DNA of 35,641 nt, from the NCBI GenBank assembly GCA_001593935.1, contig LUCE01000023.1, positions 1 to 35,641 of the forward strand, read 5' to 3'. The stretch comes from Candidatus Bathyarchaeota archaeon B26-2. Its GTDB lineage: Archaea; Thermoproteota; Bathyarchaeia; Bathyarchaeales; B26-1. Made by a program: the position numbers and the translations under genes. The notes beneath the pieces were generated by a model that searched no databases, was not told where the DNA came from, and saw nothing but the letters and a program-made list of their open reading frames with translations. This document shows positions 32,166 to 35,641 of the stretch, piece after piece; the first letter of the stretch is position 1; the number at the start of each line of letters is the position of its first letter.

Positions 32166-32417
32166 ATGGCTCGGAGGAGAAGCCACATAGAAATATCCGC
32201 CGATATCCTCCGCATCGCGAGGACAGGCGCCCGAAAGACGAGAATAGTCTACGGAGCCAACCTTAACTTTAAGCTCCTCAACGAGTACCTAGATAAACTT
32301 GAGAAGGCAGGTCTCATCGCCAGAGACCCCAAGAAGACAGGAATCATCAGAACCACAGAGAAGGGTAGGAAGTACCTACAGCAGTACGAAAATCTTAAAG
32401 ACTTCGGAATGCTCTGA
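32166..32417 (+). CDS. Sso10a-like winged-helix DNA-binding protein (copy 4)
   Basis: 83 residues from ATG 32166; ATG 32148 (GAGG upstream) would add six residues. I prefer 32166 because the other copies start at the same place relative to RSHIEISADILRIARTG. Further features: TRIVYGANLNFKLLNEYLDK, a wing (PKKTGIIRTTEKGRKYL) and a short C-terminal helix. It is closest to copy 2 at 26840, and the two promoters share the CGTTAGAA/TATA block. Likely a local regulator or chromatin protein. Confidence 0.85.
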   Translation: MARRRSHIEISADILRIARTGARKTRIVYGANLNFKLLNEYLDKLEKAGLIARDPKKTGIIRTTEKGRKYLQQYENLKDFGML

Positions 32418-32476
32418 TCTTAGACATAGACAAAAAATACTTATTGAAAATCCATGATAGTGAGGGGGGATGGCGC

Positions 32477-32767
32477 ATGGAGATCAAGAAGAGGCTCCTA
32501 CCCTTCATCTTGTCTCTCGGAGGGGTCCTATCAGATTACGCGACGACCATAATCGGTTTGGGCTTAGGCTTCTACGAGACTCATCCAGCATACCACCCCT
32601 TAAAGGCCATCTTAATCTTCTGGGGAGCCATCACCGTACTGACCCTGCTCCTACCAAAAGGGAAACTCTGGACAATAAGCATAAACGGCATAGCACTAGC
32701 CTCGTACTTGGGCACGATCAACAACACATTAGTAATCTTGGGATTCTTTCAAGGATTGAGGATCTGA
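32477..32767 (+). CDS. Small membrane protein (DUF5658-like)
   Basis: 96 residues with three hydrophobic helices. LLPFILSLGGVLSDYATTII is followed by GLGLGFYETHPAYHP, a D-x-x-[ST]T...E-x-[HN]P pattern typical of small archaeal DUF5658-type proteins. Two further helices follow (AILIFWGAITVLTLLLP; ISINGIALASYLGTINNTLV). ATG 32477 has GGGGGG about seven bases upstream. The role is unknown; the protein at 26008 may be a distant relative. Confidence 0.75.
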   Translation: MEIKKRLLPFILSLGGVLSDYATTIIGLGLGFYETHPAYHPLKAILIFWGAITVLTLLLPKGKLWTISINGIALASYLGTINNTLVILGFFQGLRI

Positions 32768-32903
32768 GATCGTGGGGAGCGCGCCACCTCCGTTCTATAA
32801 CCGGTCGCTCATAATGTCGCAACTCAGAATGGTTTTCTAATCCGTCTTTTCCCTTCACAATTCCTTTAACGGTTGATATTATCCAACACGTAGGGGTTTC
32901 CAG

Positions 32904-33047
32904 ATGGAAGAAGATGTAGATATTCAGAGTAGCGCTCCAACGTTAGACCTCAAGAGAGGATTCCGTGAAAAATTTAGGCGGGTTTGGTGGTGGATGATGT
33001 ATGTTGTTCTGCCACTCATTTACCTCGTTTTTACGTTGGTCTCTTAG
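32904..33047 (+). CDS. Small tail-anchored membrane protein, 47 residues
   Basis: An open frame from ATG 32904 to TAG 33047. A polar N-terminus (MEEDVDIQSSAPTLDLKRGF) is followed by the basic REKFRRVWWW and one hydrophobic segment (MYVVLPLIYLVFTLVS) at the C-terminus. This is the layout of a tail-anchored protein. A TATA-like TTGATATTA lies about 30 bases upstream and T-rich bases (33052-33060) follow the stop. No family is recognised; a SecE-like subunit was considered but there is no motif to support it. Confidence 0.6.
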   Translation: MEEDVDIQSSAPTLDLKRGFREKFRRVWWWMMYVVLPLIYLVFTLVS

Positions 33048-33061
33048 GAGACCCTTATTTT

Positions 33062-33940
33062 TTAAAATACTGACCCTATGACTATAGATAACTGAAGCAG
33101 GAAATGTAGAATAGTTATCTTGATCACTAATTTACGGCAGTAGACGTAATCCCTCCAGCGATTGAAGAGGGGATACAGCACGTAGATACACGAGAGAGAG
33201 ATCACGCTGACCAAGATCGGGAAAGCTAAGTTGAATCCCAACTGGAAATACCCGACTATACCCGATATTAGAATTGCGAACATTATAGCTATCGCCAATC
33301 TAATAGTGTATTCTGGACCCCAAATTACTGGAAGCGTCTTTCGCCCTTCCCTCCTGTCTCCCTCGATGTCGCCCAAGTCCACTATCGGAACGACACCCAT
33401 CGCGTACGTGAAGAAGATAAACCCTGCAAAAAGAACGGTTGAGGAGATCATGCCTACAGCCGCACCCCCTGTTAAGCTGGAGATTAAGCCGCCTCCGGCC
33501 ACTGCCACCTGCTTAAGTATGAACCTTCTCTTAAGGTAGATCGGAGAGAAAGAGTACATAAAACCCAACAATACACCAGCTATGCAGAGCAGGAAAGTTG
33601 CTAAATTTATATAGAGGCCAACCGCCACGCCGGCTGCAGCAAGCATAGTAGATAAGGTCAGAGCGTCTTTCTTGGAGACAACCTCTTGAACGACGGGGCG
33701 GATGATCAGGTTAGCCCTATCGGTTTCTATGTCCATCACGTCGTTGGAGATGTAGATACTTAACGCGATTAAGGTAGCCGCGATGGTGGCCATCACGGTT
33801 GGCAGAATCGGGGGGACACCTCGAACAGCGATGAAAGTCGCCATGACCGTGGCCCACGGATAGATAACTGCCCGTGAAAAACGGGACTTTATACATAACC
33901 AGTAGGCGTAGGCTTTCTCTACGATCTGGTTTGGCAACAC
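33062..33940 (-). CDS. UbiA-family prenyltransferase
   Basis: 292 residues with about eight hydrophobic helices. Both Asp-rich motifs of UbiA enzymes are present: NDVMDIETDR (about 66-75) and DLGDIEGDRREGRKTLP (about 197-213). These bind the prenyl diphosphate through magnesium. In archaea the family includes digeranylgeranylglyceryl phosphate synthase of membrane-lipid synthesis and enzymes for quinone or haem side chains; the sequence alone does not decide between them. GTG 33940 has GAGG five bases upstream. It ends 15 bases from the convergent small membrane-protein gene. Confidence 0.9.
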   Translation of the reverse strand: MLPNQIVEKAYAYWLCIKSRFSRAVIYPWATVMATFIAVRGVPPILPTVMATIAATLIALSIYISNDVMDIETDRANLIIRPVVQEVVSKKDALTLSTMLAAAGVAVGLYINLATFLLCIAGVLLGFMYSFSPIYLKRRFILKQVAVAGGGLISSLTGGAAVGMISSTVLFAGFIFFTYAMGVVPIVDLGDIEGDRREGRKTLPVIWGPEYTIRLAIAIMFAILISGIVGYFQLGFNLAFPILVSVISLSCIYVLYPLFNRWRDYVYCRKLVIKITILHFLLQLSIVIGSVF

Positions 33941-34051
33941 TATATCCTCTATTGAGGCTCGAGAATCTTTACCAAGGTAATATAATTTTTTCTATTAGGC
34001 GGAAGTATACCTAATAAATATGTTAAGTGTTGAGGCGCAAGTGGAAGAATT

Positions 34052-34747
34052 ATGGTGAACGATCTCTCAAGTGAACACAGGAATAAAGATGTAGATGAAG
34101 GTAGGAGAATAGTTATTAGACCGGCTAAGCCTTTAGATGCGCCTACAGTATCCCGGTTGATGTATTACTCCGACCCAAAGCTTGCACTCTATCTTTTCGC
34201 TGAACCGGAGGGCGTCGTCGTTAGAGTTCTCCATGATCTCTTTCAGGTTCCAAATCACGTGTTCAGCTACACACAGGCGTTCGTCGCAGAATATAATGAT
34301 AAAGTCGTCGGGTCGATCTTCGGTTTCTGCGGGAGAAGGAGGAAATCTCTTGGATTTGCCATGATCTATAAGATTGGGTTCAGATGGTTCAAAATCGTTC
34401 GGTTTCGACGTGTACCACATATGATCAGAGCGTTAATTGACTTCGGAAGGGTGTACTTGCCCGTTTCGGATGAAGATTATTATCTATATTTCCTAGCGGT
34501 AATGCCGCGATTCCGTGGGCAAGGCATCGGTAGACAGTTAATGAAGTTTGCTGAGTTCCAAGCCCGGTCAAGAGGATTGAGGAGGATAGTATTGGATGTC
34601 GAGATTGACAATAAGAGGGCGCGCCACCTTTATGAGAGGCTGGGTTATCGAGTTTCCGAGGTTGTAACCGACCTGGAATTTTACAGGAGGTCTGGGATTA
34701 AAGGAGCCATTCGGATGGTGAAGACGATAAATCAGCGTAAAAAGTAA
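34052..34747 (+). CDS. GNAT-family N-acetyltransferase
   Basis: 231 residues. The GNAT core is clear: IVIRPAKPLDAPTVSRLMYY at the start, AFVAEYNDKVVGSIFGF, LYFLAVMPRFRGQGIGRQLM (acetyl-CoA motif A, RGQGIG) and DNKRARHLYERLGYRV (motif B). A middle stretch of about 45 residues (KSLGFAMIYKIGFRWFKIVR) is an insertion common in small-molecule acetyltransferases of this type. The substrate is unknown. Divergent from UbiA with a 111-base gap. Confidence 0.88.
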   Translation: MVNDLSSEHRNKDVDEGRRIVIRPAKPLDAPTVSRLMYYSDPKLALYLFAEPEGVVVRVLHDLFQVPNHVFSYTQAFVAEYNDKVVGSIFGFCGRRRKSLGFAMIYKIGFRWFKIVRFRRVPHMIRALIDFGRVYLPVSDEDYYLYFLAVMPRFRGQGIGRQLMKFAEFQARSRGLRRIVLDVEIDNKRARHLYERLGYRVSEVVTDLEFYRRSGIKGAIRMVKTINQRKK

Positions 34748-34786
34748 TCATAACATCCGGACTGTCTTTACACTGACTATGCCTTT

Positions 34787-35641
34787 TTATCTCTCTTTTG
34801 AAAACTGTGCATAAATTTTTTCTGAAAACTCTTTTTTAGGGTCTTCTTTGGCGTTCATCACCAACAGATCGAATATTTCTTTAAGTTTTCTTGCAAGTAA
34901 CTCGTTTTCAAAGAAAAGAGCGACGAAAAATTCGTCGCTGTTGGGTTTCGGTATCTCGATTCCCACATATTTCTCATCAACTATTACGAAGCTGTAGGGC
35001 AAGTCTGCTGTAAACCACGTATGGACTTTTGGAGAACGAAAAATATCGTAAAAAAGCTTTATCATTCTTGGATGGGATAAGATTAATCGTATTAACTGGA
35101 ATTTGTCTGAGAGGTTCTTTTTGTCTCCATCAAGGAGGTACATTTCAATTCCACGATTAAGAGAGTTCAGTAAAGTCTCTGTTATGCTGGGGTCCGTGTA
35201 CCGGGTGGCTATGTATATTTCTTTCTGGGCTTTCTCTATGAGTATCTTCGTTCCCGCTATAATATCCTCAAACTTTGTGACTATACCGACGGGTTTTATT
35301 CCTCCGTTGAGTAAATCTGCGAAGTTTGCTAGGATGCTCCTTGAGACTGCGTAGATCACCTCCTCTTTCTCCTTCGCTGAGAGAGAGCGTGAGAGCCGGA
35401 CCTTATCGATTAACTCTAGCTGTTCGTTATGGCTCACTGCCTCTATCAGAACTTCGCCCAGCTTGTAGCATATCTTTCCTAGAGTGGTGTGTTGATACAT
35501 ATTGTCCCGTTTCTGAATCAGACCGGCCTTCAACAGTTCATTAAGCCGCACGTAGTATCGTTTCTGCGTCAACCCCAATTTTTTGATTGTCTCTGAAGAA
35601 CTTGTTATGCCATCTTTTGCTTCATTAAAAATCTTTAAAGC
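34787..35641 (-). CDS. Winged-helix regulator with PLD-like sensor domain, 5' end outside window
   Basis: The frame continues to the window edge, so the TTG at 35578 is not the true start. Visible residues begin ALKIFNEAKDGITSSETIKK and LGLTQKRYYVRLNELLKAG, a winged helix. A helical linker follows, then a domain with AQKEIYIATRYTDPSITETL ... LNRGIEMYLLDGDKKNLSDK ... SFVIVDEKYVGIEI, a degenerate phospholipase-D-like fold as in TrmB and related archaeal regulators. It resembles the C-terminal part of the protein at 27661 but uses a different helix-turn-helix. Convergent with the acetyltransferase gene. Confidence 0.8.
   Translation of the reverse strand, partial: ALKIFNEAKDGITSSSETIKKLGLTQKRYYVRLNELLKAGLIQKRDNMYQHTTLGKICYKLGEVLIEAVSHNEQLELIDKVRLSRSLSAKEKEEVIYAVSRSILANFADLLNGGIKPVGIVTKFEDIIAGTKILIEKAQKEIYIATRYTDPSITETLLNSLNRGIEMYLLDGDKKNLSDKFQLIRLILSHPRMIKLFYDIFRSPKVHTWFTADLPYSFVIVDEKYVGIEIPKPNSDEFFVALFFENELLARKLKEIFDLLVMNAKEDPKKEFSEKIYAQFSKER

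Noticed and set aside
32778-34630. The same GCGCGCCACCT in the gap after 32767 and inside the acetyltransferase gene
   Set aside because: An 11-base match with no shared context; one copy is in coding sequence encoding conserved GNAT residues, so chance is likely.

Overview
The window comes from an archaeon. Archaeal pilins, a GxGD-type prepilin peptidase, FlaI/FlaJ-like pilus motors, Sso10a-like winged-helix proteins, TrmB-type regulators, an archaeal FtsZ, a UbiA prenyltransferase of the lipid type and TATA-box promoters all point the same way. The mix resembles uncultured Thermoproteota such as Bathyarchaeia, but that placement is inference. No tRNA, rRNA, CRISPR array or insertion sequence was recognised.

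Layout. (1) 1-3514: a small regulatory island. A winged-helix gene followed by a small 'EHEK' coiled-coil gene occurs twice, pointing inward, with a 160-bp near-perfect inverted repeat in the winged-helix gene. Between the copies lie a degenerate KaiC/RAD55-like protein, a SecB-like protein and an Sso10a-like DNA-binding protein. (2) 3630-12637, minus strand: pilus locus A, made of a major pilin, FlaI-like ATPase, FlaJ-like membrane platform, four pilin-like or membrane-anchored proteins (one with a von Willebrand A domain) and a 585-residue surface protein. (3) 12822-18441: a central accessory block with the prepilin peptidase, two unrecognised charged/coiled-coil proteins, a vWA protein, a CbbQ/MoxR-type AAA+ ATPase and a second SecB-like protein. 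(4) 18690-25921, plus strand: pilus locus B, paralogous to A gene for gene but in a different order, with a frameshift in its last gene. (5) 26008-35641: a membrane protein, more Sso10a-like and EHEK genes, several very small genes, a TrmB-like regulator, ftsZ with a downstream zinc-motif protein, UbiA, a GNAT acetyltransferase and a partial winged-helix/PLD-like regulator.

How the genes fit together. Loci A and B look like two filament or secretion machines served by one prepilin peptidase. The AAA+/vWA pair and SecB-like protein between them look like an assembly or chaperone module. A dyad, GTATGTA-N8-CTACRCACAAA, lies next to a TATA box at three promoters: the charged-protein pair, the AAA+/vWA operon and pilin B. 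It appears to tie the central block to locus B; I found no copy before pilin A. A second element, GGAAA-N3-TTTCC with a downstream CGTTAGAA/TATA block, marks promoters of Sso10a-like genes. Each of the four EHEK-family genes sits close to a winged-helix gene, which suggests a regulator/partner pairing repeated across the region.

Product names rest on motifs read by eye. No database search was run, and family names without diagnostic motifs are tentative.
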